Below the pieces are notes generated by a model that made no database searches, had not been told where the DNA came from, and worked only from the letters and a program-made list of their open reading frames with translations. A stretch of DNA of 64,000 nt from positions 2,565,694 to 2,629,693 of the forward strand of contig NZ_JH719942.1 of the NCBI RefSeq assembly GCF_000275825.1, given 5' to 3'. The DNA comes from Saprospira grandis DSM 2844. GTDB lineage: Bacteria; Bacteroidota; Bacteroidia; Chitinophagales; Saprospiraceae. Position numbers and translations under genes: made by a program. Positions 28,195 through 36,675 of this stretch are shown here, in pieces (positions within the stretch are counted from its first letter, which is position 1; each line of letters opens with the position of its first letter).

Positions 28195-28230
28195 AAAGCC
28201 TGATGGTTAACCATCAGGCTTTATTTTTTT
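28195..28230 (+). terminator. Terminator of tRNA-Ser
   Basis: A perfect 12-bp stem AAAGCCTGATGG / CCATCAGGCTTT with loop TTAA is followed by A and T7. Confidence 0.92.
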
Positions 28231-28334
28231 GGGCCAAAATTTCTTTCTTTCTCAAAAGAATATTATTTTTGCCCGCTGCCGAAAGGCAAGTACGAAATTT
28301 TATTAATTATTCATTTTTCACTCATCCAGGTAAG

Positions 28335-28640
28335 ATGTACGCAATCGTAGAAATTAAAGGACAACAGTTTAAGGTGAGCGAGGGTCAAGAGATCTTTGTT
28401 CATCGTCTGGATGCTAAAGAGGGCGATCAAGTTACTTTTGACAAAGTACTCCTCCTAGCAAAAGACGACACTTACCAAGTTGGTCAGCCTACCCTAGAGG
28501 CTAAAGTTAACACCACAGTATTAGAGCACCTAAAAGGTGACAAGGTAATCGTTTTCAAAAAGAAGCGCCGTAAGGGCTACCGCAAGAAAAACGGTCACCG
28601 TCAGTCTTTCACAAAAATTAAGATTGACAGCATTGCATAG
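28335..28640 (+). CDS. rplU: 50S ribosomal protein L21
   Basis: This 101-residue protein matches bacterial L21, which binds 23S rRNA domain VI. The start [17 protein letters not shown] and the C-terminal basic motif [16 protein letters not shown] are diagnostic. The open frame extends upstream to 28203, but that part overlaps the tRNA terminator, so the ATG at 28335 is correct. A possible -7 box TATTTTTG lies at 28264-28271. The L27 gene follows 58 bases downstream, the usual rplU-rpmA order. Confidence 0.97.
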   Translation: MYAIVEIKGQQFKVSEGQEIFVHRLDAKEGDQVTFDKVLLLAKDDTYQVGQPTLEAKVNTTVLEHLKGDKVIVFKKKRRKGYRKKNGHRQSFTKIKIDSIA

Positions 28641-28698
28641 GCTTATAGCTATGCGAAGTTCATTATTTGTTAAATTAGTACGCTAAACATATAAAGTC

Positions 28699-28971
28699 AT
28701 GGCACACAAGAAAGGTGTAGGTAGTACGGACAACGGACGGGATAGTAATAGTAAACGACTCGGTGTAAAGAAATACGGCGGTCAACTCGTTCGCTCTGGA
28801 AACATTATCATTCGTCAGCGTGGTACAAAATTCCACCCCGGCGAAAATATGGGTAAAGGTAGAGACTTTACTCTTTATGCGCTCTGCGACGGTATCGTAG
28901 AATTCAAGAAAGGCTATAAAAATCGCACTTTCGTGAATATCATTCCCGCAGAAGTAGAAGTGGTTTCTTAG
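28699..28971 (+). CDS. rpmA: 50S ribosomal protein L27
   Basis: This 90-residue protein is L27, which reaches the peptidyl-transferase centre with its N-terminus. The start [20 protein letters not shown] and the motif [20 protein letters not shown] are diagnostic. There is no N-terminal cleaved extension of the Firmicutes type. It follows rplU and is followed by a terminator. Confidence 0.97.
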   Translation: MAHKKGVGSTDNGRDSNSKRLGVKKYGGQLVRSGNIIIRQRGTKFHPGENMGKGRDFTLYALCDGIVEFKKGYKNRTFVNIIPAEVEVVS

Positions 28972-28992
28972 GAAATTTCACATCAATGATAT

Positions 28993-29036
28993 AAAAAAGC
29001 TTTCTCTTACCCTTGGGTTGGAGAAAGCTTTTTTTA
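28993..29036 (+). terminator. Terminator of rplU-rpmA
   Basis: AAAAAGCTTTCTC pairs with GAGAAAGCTTTTT around a 14-base loop and leads into a T-rich run. Confidence 0.9.
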
Positions 29037-29057
29037 TTTTGAGGAGCGAAGCCCCTT

Positions 29058-29101
29058 TTTTGCCCTTTAGGCTGCAGTGCGACGACCAAAGGGAGTAACC
29101 G
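29058..29101 (-). repeat. Partial module C copy
   Basis: GCCCTTTAGGCTGCAG ... CGACGACCAAAGGGAGTAACC matches the module C insert seen inside the family A copies at 29203, 51513 and 63916. Here it is without the flanking A-type edge, so it is a remnant or solo copy. Confidence 0.65.
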
Positions 29102-29118
29102 ATAGGGCTGGTGCAATT

Positions 29119-29273
29119 GGCCTAGCGATGTGTAGGGGTGGCCGAAGGCCAGACCTAGGCGGCAAAGCCGCCGCAGGGCCGAGCGAACAGCGAGCCCCGA
29201 AACGACAACAAGCCCTTTAGGGCGCAGTTCGACGACCAAAGGGAGTAACCGCCTGCCGAAGGCAGGAGGCCCC
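29119..29273 (-). repeat. GC-rich intergenic repeat, family A carrying module C
   Basis: Minus-strand copy from the GGGGCCTCCTGCC edge to ATCGCTAGGCC. At 29203-29250 the usual CGTAGCG link is replaced by a 48-base module containing a GCCC-TTTA-GGGC hairpin and CGACGACCAAAGGGAGTAACC. A duplicated edge fragment GAGGCCCC lies at 29286-29293, closer to the next gene. Confidence 0.85.
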
Positions 29274-29327
29274 AAAAAAAATAGTGAGGCCCCAAATTAT
29301 CATTCATTCAAAAAATCCCCTTAAAAT

Positions 29328-30440
29328 ATGATAGCTCGACACACATTTAGTCAGGAAGATATAGCTGGCCGCCTAGCCAATATTCGGCGTTATGAGCCCG
29401 TACTAGATTATTATGGGCAGCAGCTCAAGGTAGAGGCCGCCTTGCTCAAAGCTATTGTGGCGGTAGAGTCTTCAGGCAATGCTCGAGCAGGAGCAGGCCG
29501 TTATAGTGGGGCCAAGGGCCTGATGCAAATTACTCGACAGACCTGGATAGCTACGATTAAGCAATATCCAGATTTGCGCTACAGAAATACCAAATTGAGC
29601 GAGTATTTGGACCGAGATAAAAATGATGTTTGGGCCGATGCTTCTTTAAATACCTTGATCGGCACCCTAGCCCTCATTCTAAAGGCTCGTAGCCTGAGCC
29701 GAATGACAGGCCTGGCCGTTTCAGCCAATGACCCCAAGGATGCCCCTATGTTGCTCACCGCCTACAATGCTGGCGAATATACCGTGATGAAGGCCTTTAA
29801 GCGCGCTCAAGCCGCTGCTAGCTCCAACCCACAAATGGACTTTTTGGAGCGAGCACATTTGCAGGGCGCTATTCAAGATGTGGTGACCCGCTTTAATCTG
29901 AGCTGGGATACCACCGCTAAGTATAAAGAAATTAGCCAGTATGCTAGCAAGGTCTTTAGCTTTTTAGACGTTTTTCGGGGAACAACTAGCCCAACTAACA
30001 ACACAGGAGGCAACAACAATACAACAAGCCCTCAAGAAGAGGAGCCCACGCCCACGCCTACACCCACGCCTACACCACAAGCGAGCACTCAATATTATTC
30101 GGTGGTCTCCGGAGATACAGGTTATGGCATTGCTCGAAAACTAGGGATTCCCTTTAGCAAGTTATCAGCGGCCAACCCTGGCGTGAACTGGGCGCGTTTG
30201 TCTTTGGGCCAAAAGTTAAAAGTAGGAGAGGGGCAGCCCCCTAAAGAAACGCCCGTTCGTCCAGAACCACCCAAAACGCCCAAAATTTATAGGGTGCAAA
30301 GAGGCGATAGCCTAGGCGTTTTGGCCCGCAAATTTAATGTGAGCGTAGCGCAAATAAAGGCCTTAAATAAGGACCAACTACAACGTTGGGGCAAGGTAGA
30401 AGGCTTCTTTGTAGGGGCCAAAATTAAAATCCCCCAATAA
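29328..30440 (+). CDS. Lytic transglycosylase with two LysM domains
   Basis: This 370-residue protein is predicted to bind and cleave peptidoglycan. Residues about 38-170 form an SLT domain with the catalytic Glu in AIVAVESSGNARA and the motifs GAKGLMQI and LLTAYNAGEYTV. A Pro/Thr linker (PTPTPTPTPTP, about 240-252) leads to LysM 1 (YYSVVSGDTGYGIARKLGIP, about 257-300) and LysM 2 (IYRVQRGDSLGVLARKFNV, about 320-369). No signal peptide is visible at the ATG of 29328, which is odd for a periplasmic enzyme; no upstream extension looks convincing. A bidirectional terminator separates it from the convergent gene. Confidence 0.9.
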   Translation: MIARHTFSQEDIAGRLANIRRYEPVLDYYGQQLKVEAALLKAIVAVESSGNARAGAGRYSGAKGLMQITRQTWIATIKQYPDLRYRNTKLSEYLDRDKNDVWADASLNTLIGTLALILKARSLSRMTGLAVSANDPKDAPMLLTAYNAGEYTVMKAFKRAQAAASSNPQMDFLERAHLQGAIQDVVTRFNLSWDTTAKYKEISQYASKVFSFLDVFRGTTSPTNNTGGNNNTTSPQEEEPTPTPTPTPTPQASTQYYSVVSGDTGYGIARKLGIPFSKLSAANPGVNWARLSLGQKLKVGEGQPPKETPVRPEPPKTPKIYRVQRGDSLGVLARKFNVSVAQIKALNKDQLQRWGKVEGFFVGAKIKIPQ

Positions 30441-30453
30441 ATCAATTTAGCAT

Positions 30454-30493
30454 AAAGAGCCCCCAATCTGAAAAGATTGGGGGCTCTTTTTTT
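30454..30493. terminator. Bidirectional terminator between convergent genes
   Basis: A perfect 15-bp stem AAAGAGCCCCCAATC / GATTGGGGGCTCTTT with loop TGAAAA has a T run on its right and serves the plus-strand transglycosylase. Its right flank overlaps the stop codon of the minus-strand gene at 30492. Confidence 0.9.
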
Positions 30494-31541
30494 AACTGAG
30501 TTCATTGGGCAAGGGACTTTCATAGAGTTCTATGACCCGACCTTTATCGTCTTTGCGGCGACTTTTCTTGACCCATTGCCGCTCTTTCTGCATCTTTTTC
30601 GCATAGGCCTTGGGCTGAATAATCACTCCTCTGTATTCACAAATAGCCTTGATAAACTCGGCTCCAATAAAAATCAATTGGGCCGAATAATAAACCCAAA
30701 GCAAAATGATAATGAGCGAGCCCGTGGCCCCATAGGCACTCACAATACTCGTGTGGCTGAGGTAGTAGCCCATCAGCAATTGACCCAACCAAAACAAAAT
30801 AGCCGAAAAAATGGAGCCCCACCAGATGTAGCGCCAACGAAGACGGGCCGCAGGCAAAATTTTATACATCAACATAAAGAAAATCGCAATGATGAGAATA
30901 GATACCCCCAAATTGATAAAAACTAAAAAATTGGAGGTAAAATAGCTCACCGCCGGCGCCAATTGATCCGGCAAATGACTAGCCACCCAATCCTGATGCC
31001 CTTTGATATAGGTGCTGAGCCCCAAAATCAGTCCGTTGAGCAAGATGGAAAGGACCAACAAGCCCCCAATGCTGAGAATCATCCCAAAAGATAAAATCCG
31101 ATTGATGATCATTTGCACAATCTGCATCTTTCGAGCCACTTCCCTTACCCCAAAAATAGTGTTTAGGGCCTCTTGTAAGGCATAGAATATATGAGTAGAT
31201 AAAAAGATCAGAAAGCCCAAACCCAAAATGGTCGCTAACCAATTGGTGCTCGGACTGCCAATGTTTTTTACCGCATTCTGAATCTGCTCAGCCGCGGCCT
31301 CCCCCACAAACTCAACAATGGTGTCGTAAATACGCCCCTCTACCGCCGCTTCACCCAAAAAGAAACCCACCAAACCAATAATGATAATCAAAATGGCAGG
31401 CAAAGAAAAAATGGTATAATAGGCCAAGGCCGCCCCCATCCGCTGCACTCGGTCTTGTCCATAGCTATTTATAGTGGCCTGAATAACCAAATAAATCGGA
31501 CGAAGATAGAGCCGGAAAATGTTTCTGAAAATGTGTAACAT
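30492..31541 (-). CDS. YihY/BrkB family inner-membrane protein
   Basis: This 349-residue protein has about six membrane helices and matches the YihY/UPF0761 family. The N-terminal signature is GAALAYYTIFSLPAILIIIIG (first helix), and later segments include a conserved aromatic/Gly region (WWGSIFSAILFWLGQLLMGYYL) and GATGSLIIILLWVYYSAQLIFIGAEF. The charged C-terminal tail is cytoplasmic. The family was once called ribonuclease BN by mistake; its real role is unknown. It stands alone on the minus strand. Confidence 0.9.
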   Translation of the reverse strand: MLHIFRNIFRLYLRPIYLVIQATINSYGQDRVQRMGAALAYYTIFSLPAILIIIIGLVGFFLGEAAVEGRIYDTIVEFVGEAAAEQIQNAVKNIGSPSTNWLATILGLGFLIFLSTHIFYALQEALNTIFGVREVARKMQIVQMIINRILSFGMILSIGGLLVLSILLNGLILGLSTYIKGHQDWVASHLPDQLAPAVSYFTSNFLVFINLGVSILIIAIFFMLMYKILPAARLRWRYIWWGSIFSAILFWLGQLLMGYYLSHTSIVSAYGATGSLIIILLWVYYSAQLIFIGAEFIKAICEYRGVIIQPKAYAKKMQKERQWVKKSRRKDDKGRVIELYESPLPNELS

Positions 31542-31579
31542 GCTTAGCTGATTTTCCTCAAAATAGGGAGATTAGTAGA

Positions 31580-31710
31580 CATAAAAAAAGCAGATTGCCA
31601 ATTAGACAATCTGCCTGCTGTAGGTATAAGTTCATCTTATCAAACGAGCGTAAGCCTTGGAAAATTTCACTCATATAGGGTAGTGTGTGGTCTACCTACA
31701 GCTTCAAAAG
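31580..31710 (-). ncRNA. Candidate small RNA
   Basis: On the minus strand a TACTTTTG box (31706-31713) could start a transcript of about 120 nt. The sequence contains a perfect long-range stem CTGTAGGTA (31701-31693) / TACCTACAG (31626-31618). It ends in a GCAGATTG / CAATCTGC hairpin (31590-31613) followed by seven T, a rho-independent terminator. No ORF is present. The matching upstream TTTG box is weak or absent. The rest of 31542-31879 shows nothing else. Confidence 0.45.
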
Positions 31711-31879
31711 TATCAGTCAGAGATGATAAATTTTATTAGTAAATATAAAAGCTTAATTCATAAAAAAGGCATCTTGAACGAGGTTTTTAGTGCTGAAAAC
31801 AGAAGATTTTTTATTAAACCGTATGATTTTAGTCTAAATAAACCTCCATTCATCTAAAAAAAATGCTAAAAACTGCATT

Positions 31880-33082
31880 TTATTCGGCCCAAGGGTCGGC
31901 CTGCAAAAATGGATCAGCCCATTCAGCTTTATTCACATAGCTCGTATCGGTCAAGGCATGCAAAAAGGTAATGATGTCCTGTTTCTCTTGGGCCGTCAAA
32001 TGCGGCAACTCCGGCGCAGTGCTCAGCTCATTGGCCACATTTGGCCCCCTACTGCCCGAGGTATGATCAGTATAATGGTCCAAAACTTCTTCTAAGGTAG
32101 CAAAACGACCATCATGCATATAAGGAGCCGTAAGGCCCACATTCCGCAAACTCACTTCTCTAAATCGACCATTGTCCACGACCGAACCCGTAACATCTCC
32201 CAATCCATTATCACTAAATTCTATAAAGCTGCTCACCGAGTCAATGGCATTGTTAGAAAAACTATTGCGGGCAAAAATAGCCGCATCCCGAGTAAAACTA
32301 TGACAATGCGCACATTCTGCATCCTTGGTGCTGGCACTGCCCAAAGCATCTCCCAAAAAGAGGAGCTTCCCCCTTTGGGCCGCTTCACTCATATACTCAA
32401 AGGGCACCCACTCGTCTCGGTCATATTCAGAATCTGCCGAGTTAAGCGTACGTAGAAATTGAGCAAGGGCCTTGGCCGCCAATTCTTTGCTCATCTCATC
32501 AATATGCTCAATCCCAAAGGCCTGACGAAACATCCGAGGATAATGCTCATGCCCTTTCAAACGCTGCATGACATCCTCCCAATTACTCATCATTTCTAAA
32601 GGATGCTCTACGGGCGAAAGCACCTGCTCCTCTAAGCTGGCAAATTTGCCGTCCCAGTTAAAGTTGTGCTGGCTGTTTTGTTTCCAGTTATAACCCACAT
32701 TGATTAAGGACATGCTGTTTCTGGTCCCCACAGCACCACCAACCCCTATACCCACAGGGTTCCCATCGGTAAAGGCCCGATCCTGATGATGACAGCTGGC
32801 ACAAGAAATACTGCTGTCTATAGAGAGTTTGCGCTCGTAAAATAAATATCGACCTAGTTTAACCCCCGCTTCTGTCGCTCTATTGTCACTGGGCTCTTCC
32901 ATAGCAGGTAAGCCGTTAATCTCAGGGTAGTCATAGGCTACTGGGTTATACGGAATGCTATCCAAGCTCCCCACTGTAGGAGAAACCGGACCAATGTCAT
33001 CGGGCTTGGGGTCGCAGGCTGTTTCCAAAAGTAACAAGCTGCCCAAGCCTAAGCTCAAGTAAAGAAGGGATTTCTTAAACAT
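31880..33082 (-). CDS. Di-haem cytochrome c peroxidase family protein (MauG/MbnH-like)
   Basis: This 400-residue exported protein belongs to the bacterial di-haem peroxidase/MauG superfamily. A signal peptide ends near a Cys at residue 23 (LETAC), possibly a lipoprotein. Two haem c sites are visible: CASCHHQDRAFTDG at about residue 94 and CAHCHSFT at about residue 260. Late motifs (RNVGLTAPYMHDGRFATLEEVLDHY) are typical of the family. It lies three bases after an MbnP-like gene. In the known MbnH/MbnP pair the di-haem enzyme oxidises a tryptophan of MbnP to kynurenine, so a modifying role rather than simple peroxide removal is the best inference. Confidence 0.88.
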   Translation of the reverse strand: MFKKSLLYLSLGLGSLLLLETACDPKPDDIGPVSPTVGSLDSIPYNPVAYDYPEINGLPAMEEPSDNRATEAGVKLGRYLFYERKLSIDSSISCASCHHQDRAFTDGNPVGIGVGGAVGTRNSMSLINVGYNWKQNSQHNFNWDGKFASLEEQVLSPVEHPLEMMSNWEDVMQRLKGHEHYPRMFRQAFGIEHIDEMSKELAAKALAQFLRTLNSADSEYDRDEWVPFEYMSEAAQRGKLLFLGDALGSASTKDAECAHCHSFTRDAAIFARNSFSNNAIDSVSSFIEFSDNGLGDVTGSVVDNGRFREVSLRNVGLTAPYMHDGRFATLEEVLDHYTDHTSGSRGPNVANELSTAPELPHLTAQEKQDIITFLHALTDTSYVNKAEWADPFLQADPWAE

Positions 33083-33085
33083 AGT

Positions 33086-33865
33086 TTATTGCAATTCTAG
33101 GGCCTGGCCCATATTCGTAATAACGGTTTTTACAATGGCGTATTCCGCAGTGCTAGGGTCACCAGAATGACTGACGTTGTTGTCCGCAATCGGAATCTCT
33201 TGCCCCACTTTGTAAAATACCTCTTTTATATCAATCGTAAAATTTAAGCTGGTCGCTTGCTCCAAATTGAATTGTTTACTGAAATTCTTTTGCTGATACA
33301 TGCCATCTACCCCAGAATGATAAAGAAAATTAACATCTCCACCCGCAGCAGTAGGCAAACTATCTATCTTGCCTTCCGTACGCGTAAAAATATAACTGTC
33401 CCAAGCCGTCCAGTAATTTCCAGCATCCCCCAAAGCTACCGCACTGCTAAAGTCCGCCGGATCCATGGCATTCAAATCAGGCGATACCCCCAAGCCAAAA
33501 CGAATGGCCGTAAAATTACCCGTCTCCGCCAAACTATAACTCAAATCAACCCCAGCCTCAGCATCCGCTAAGTCTACCAAGCTATTAAAATTAACGTAAG
33601 CAGAACTATCTACCAATACCCAATCGCCATTTTCTTTCTGCACTTCTATATAAGAAAGAAAAAAATTAAATACTTGCAACTGAAAATTTTCTCCATTCGG
33701 AGCCGAAACATCCGTAAACATCGGCAAGGCCTGCCCATCAAATTGCGCCTTGAAGTTTAAAGTCAAGTTTTTTGTCTCCTCCACCGGAGGATCTACAGGG
33801 TCTTTTTTACAAGATGCGGCCCAACCCACTAAAGCCAAAATTAAAAATGCTGATAAATAACGCAT
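33086..33865 (-). CDS. MbnP-like secreted (probably copper-binding) lipoprotein
   Basis: This 259-residue protein resembles MbnP family proteins. A short signal peptide ends at AASC (Cys 19), a plausible lipobox. The beta-rich body carries family-like segments: LNFKAQFDGQALPM, NFFLSYIEVQKENGDW, FTAIRFGLGVSPDLN and GNYWTAWDSYIFTRTEGK, the last with two Trp (152 and 155), one of which could be the residue oxidised by the di-haem partner. It is the first gene of a two-gene operon with the MauG/MbnH-like gene. Copper binding is known for the methanotroph protein and inferred here. Confidence 0.8.
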   Translation of the reverse strand: MRYLSAFLILALVGWAASCKKDPVDPPVEETKNLTLNFKAQFDGQALPMFTDVSAPNGENFQLQVFNFFLSYIEVQKENGDWVLVDSSAYVNFNSLVDLADAEAGVDLSYSLAETGNFTAIRFGLGVSPDLNAMDPADFSSAVALGDAGNYWTAWDSYIFTRTEGKIDSLPTAAGGDVNFLYHSGVDGMYQQKNFSKQFNLEQATSLNFTIDIKEVFYKVGQEIPIADNNVSHSGDPSTAEYAIVKTVITNMGQALELQ

Positions 33866-33908
33866 AAGTCAAAATTAAGTGAATAAACAAGTCTGATTCT
33901 ATTATTTT

Positions 33909-34021
33909 GGGGCCTCCTGCCTACGGCAGGCGCTACGTTTCGGGGCTCGCTGTTCGCTCGGCCCTTCGCCGCTTGCAGCGGCTCGGTCTGGCCTTCGGCC
34001 ACCCCTGCACATCGCTAGGCC
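33909..34021 (+). repeat. GC-rich intergenic repeat, family A
   Basis: Short clean copy: GGGGCCTCCTGCC-TACG-GGCAGG, GCGCTACG, the core variant GCTCGCTGTTCGCTCGGCCC, GGTCTGGCC-TTCG-GGCC and tail CACATCGCTAGGCC. It lies between the start of the MbnP-like gene and the GGGP synthase gene. The rest of 33866-34251 has no gene I trust. Confidence 0.88.
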
Positions 34022-34251
34022 GCTCAACAAAACGGCTTTGCGCTTGGCTCTCCACACTAGCCCCCCAATCTCTTATTATAAGATAAAGAAACTAGACCAA
34101 TTAGTCTGTAGCAGCAGTTACCTATACCCCAATAGCAGCATAAAAGTACAGTTTTGTAATATGCCCAAGGGCCAAGCCAACAACTTCAACCAAAAGCTAG
34201 GGGCAGTCGCCAAAAGTTCACTATCTTTCGCCCAAAGATTAAACGAGGATT

Positions 34252-35004
34252 ATGCTAAAAGGATTGGCGAACTTTCCGCTTTACCAAAATTTATTGAGGG
34301 CTAAGGCCCAAAAACAAAAGGGCTTCGCCCTGCTTATCGACCCCGATAAACTTAAGACGACGGAATTGAACGAAACGATTGAACGAGCGGTTTGGGCTGG
34401 TGTAGATTATTTCTTTGTAGGAGGGAGCTTGCTGCTCAATGATGCCCTAGAAGAGGTGGTGGCCCTACTCAAAAGCCAAACGGATATTCCCGTTTTCCTT
34501 TTTCCCGGCTCCCTGCGCCAAATTAGCCATAGTGCCGATGCCCTACTGCTGCTTTCTCTCATTTCTGGCCGCAACCCAGACCTGCTAATTGGCCAACATG
34601 TAGAAGCTGCTGCCTATTTGCGCAAAAGCCCTCTAGAAATTTTACCCACGGGCTATATGCTCATTGATGGCGGAAAACCCACTTCGGTTTCTTATATTAG
34701 TAATACCCAACCTATTCCCGCCAATAAAGAAGATATTGCCATCTGTACCGCCCTAGCGGGCCAACTTCTAGGCCTCAAACTGATTTATATGGATGCCGGC
34801 TCTGGAGCCCTTCAGCCCATTTCTAGCCAAATGATTGAGGCTGTTGCTTCTGCCATAGAGCTGCCGCTCATTGTGGGCGGGGGCATCCGCACAGCCGAAA
34901 AAGTAGCCCAAAATATTCAAGCAGGAGCCGATCTGGTAGTCGTGGGCAATGCCCTAGAAAAAGCACCCCAACTCATGGCCGAAATGGTGGCCGCCTGCCA
35001 TTAA
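34252..35004 (+). CDS. Geranylgeranylglyceryl/heptaprenylglyceryl phosphate synthase family protein
   Basis: This 250-residue TIM-barrel enzyme should join a polyprenyl diphosphate to glycerol-1-phosphate. Typical motifs are KGFALLIDPDK, GVDYFFVGGSLLL, PVFLFPGSLRQIS, LLISGRNPDLLIGQ, LKLIYMDAGSGA and the phosphate-binding LIVGGGIRTAEKV ... AGADLVVVGNALE. The family is known in archaea and, with other prenyl substrates, in several Bacteroidota and Firmicutes. The physiological lipid in Bacteroidota is not settled. It is followed 39 bases later by rsgA on the same strand. Confidence 0.93.
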   Translation: MLKGLANFPLYQNLLRAKAQKQKGFALLIDPDKLKTTELNETIERAVWAGVDYFFVGGSLLLNDALEEVVALLKSQTDIPVFLFPGSLRQISHSADALLLLSLISGRNPDLLIGQHVEAAAYLRKSPLEILPTGYMLIDGGKPTSVSYISNTQPIPANKEDIAICTALAGQLLGLKLIYMDAGSGALQPISSQMIEAVASAIELPLIVGGGIRTAEKVAQNIQAGADLVVVGNALEKAPQLMAEMVAACH

Positions 35005-35043
35005 ATATGGACCAATTTTTAGAATTTAGATCTAACGCCTTTT

Positions 35044-35982
35044 ATGCAAGGAACTGTAATTAAATCTACCGGTAGCTGGTATCGTGTCCAAACGCCCGAC
35101 CATAAAGTTTATGATTGTCGAATCAAAGGAAAGTTTAGGCTCAAGGGCTATAAACTGACCAACCCCGTCGCCGTAGGCGATGAGGTCCTCTTTGAGCAAG
35201 AAAAAGGCCTAGAAACAGGCATGATTCACAAGATTTTGCCCCGCCAAAATTATGTGCTCCGCCGCTCTACCCGCCAAAAACACCACCAACACCTCATTGC
35301 CTGCAATCTGGACCAAGCCCTTTTGGTGGTCACGCTCCGAGAACCCAATGTAAAGCTAGGCTTTATTGATCGCTTTTTGCTCACCACCGAAGCCTATTCT
35401 ATTCCCACTTATATTATTCTCAATAAGGCGGACCTTTATGATGAGGATGACCTTGAAATGTATGAGGGCCTCAAAATTCTCTATGGCCGAGCTAGCTATC
35501 AAACTCGCTTGGTTTCTGCCCAAACAGGAGAGGGCTTAGAGGAACTTAAGTTGTTGCTCAAGGATAAGCGCAGCCTCTTTTCGGGCCATTCTGGAGTGGG
35601 CAAGTCTTCTTTGATTAACGCCTTGGTGCCTGGCTTTGGCCTACGCACCAATGAAGTTTCAGATTATAGCCAAAAGGGAATGCACACCACTACTTTTGCC
35701 GAGCTATTTACTTTGCCTCAAGGAGGCGAAATTATTGATACTCCAGGCATCAAGGAGCTGGGCTTTCTCAATTTGGAGCCCCAAGATGTGGCCCATAATT
35801 TTCCCGAAATTTTTGAGGCTTCTAAAAATTGTAAGTATAATAATTGCTTGCATATCAATGAGCCGCACTGTGCCGTAAAAGCAGGTCTAGAAACAGGCGA
35901 AATACATGAGCTGCGCTACCAAAGCTATTTGTCAATTATGGAGGAAATCCAAGAACAAAACCATTGGGAGCGACATTTATAA
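35044..35982 (+). CDS. rsgA: Ribosome small-subunit-dependent GTPase A
   Basis: This 312-residue GTPase helps late maturation of the 30S subunit. It has an N-terminal OB fold (residues 1-70). The circularly permuted G motifs appear in the order expected for this family: G4 NKADLYD (about 120), G1 GHSGVGKSSLIN (about 180) and G3 DTPGIKELG (about 232). The C-terminal zinc knuckle is CKYNNCLHINEPHC (about 262-275). Length and order are normal. A family A repeat follows within 15 bases of the stop. Confidence 0.96.
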   Translation: MQGTVIKSTGSWYRVQTPDHKVYDCRIKGKFRLKGYKLTNPVAVGDEVLFEQEKGLETGMIHKILPRQNYVLRRSTRQKHHQHLIACNLDQALLVVTLREPNVKLGFIDRFLLTTEAYSIPTYIILNKADLYDEDDLEMYEGLKILYGRASYQTRLVSAQTGEGLEELKLLLKDKRSLFSGHSGVGKSSLINALVPGFGLRTNEVSDYSQKGMHTTTFAELFTLPQGGEIIDTPGIKELGFLNLEPQDVAHNFPEIFEASKNCKYNNCLHINEPHCAVKAGLETGEIHELRYQSYLSIMEEIQEQNHWERHL

Positions 35983-35995
35983 ATTGGGCCAGTTA

Positions 35996-36127
35996 GGCGG
36001 CGAAGCCGCCCCGGCCTAGCGATGTGCAGCAGTGGCCGCAGGCCAGACCAAGCAGGCGAAGCCTGCGAAGGGCCGAGCGAAGAGCGAGCTGCGAAACGTA
36101 GCGCCGCAGCTTTGCTGCGGAGGCCCC
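35996..36127 (-). repeat. GC-rich intergenic repeat, family A
   Basis: Minus-strand copy with edge GGGGCCTCCGCAGC, core variant GCTCGCTCTTCGCTCGGCCC and tail CACATCGCTAGGCC plus a GGCGGC-TTC-GCCGCC hairpin. Its A-run edge lies 28 bases before the ATG of the DUF2480 gene. Confidence 0.87.
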
Positions 36128-36155
36128 AAAAAAATATAAAAAAGAAGAAAAGAAC

Positions 36156-36674
36156 ATGAAAAACCAACCCCTAGTTAATAGAGTGGCGCAAAGTAGCCTC
36201 ATCAACTTTAATTTGGAAGATTATTATCCGCGGGCCGAAATTTTGGTCTTTGATATCAAAGATTATCTCTTTAAAGGCTTAATTTTGAGGGAGAAAGATT
36301 TTCGACAGGCGCTCAAAGAGATAGATTGGAGCCAATATGCGGGCAAAAATTTGCGAGTATATTGTTCTGCGGATGCGATTGTGCCCACTTGGGCCTATCA
36401 GTTGGTGGTCAGTTTGGCGGCGCCTTATGCTTTGGCGGTTCGTTTTGGGAGCCAAGAAGAATTTTTGGCGGGGCATTATCAGGCTGTTTTGGGCCAACTA
36501 GATTTGGCCGATTTTGCGGGCAAGCCCGTGGTGATTAAAGGTTGTAGTGACAAGCCCGTGCCGGTGGCGGCCTATATGGAAATCACGCGGATTTTGCAGC
36601 CAGTGGCCAAAAGCATTATGTTTGGAGAAGCCTGTTCGACGGTTCCGATTTATAAGCAAAAAAAGAAAAAGTAA
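36156..36674 (+). CDS. DUF2480 family protein
   Basis: This 172-residue soluble protein matches DUF2480, a family largely restricted to Bacteroidota and without known function. Recognisable segments are LVNRVAQSSLINFNLEDYYP, RAEILVFDIKDYLFKGLILREKDFR, VYCSADAIVPTWAYQL and VVIKGCSDKPVPVAAYMEIT, followed by a lysine-rich end. The next gene begins one base after its stop, so the two are co-transcribed. Confidence 0.9.
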   Translation: MKNQPLVNRVAQSSLINFNLEDYYPRAEILVFDIKDYLFKGLILREKDFRQALKEIDWSQYAGKNLRVYCSADAIVPTWAYQLVVSLAAPYALAVRFGSQEEFLAGHYQAVLGQLDLADFAGKPVVIKGCSDKPVPVAAYMEITRILQPVAKSIMFGEACSTVPIYKQKKKK

Positions 36675-36675
36675 G

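Noticed and set aside
28203-28334. Extended N-terminus of L21
   Set aside because: It would start inside the tRNA-Ser terminator, and L21 normally begins at MYAIV.
33866-33895. TAATTTTG box just upstream of the MbnP-like gene as a promoter
   Set aside because: It ends only four bases before the start codon and has no matching upstream TTTG box at the right distance.
34038-34304. An 88-codon plus-strand ORF before the GGGP synthase gene
   Set aside because: It begins inside the repeat flank, overlaps the synthase start in another frame and has no recognisable features.
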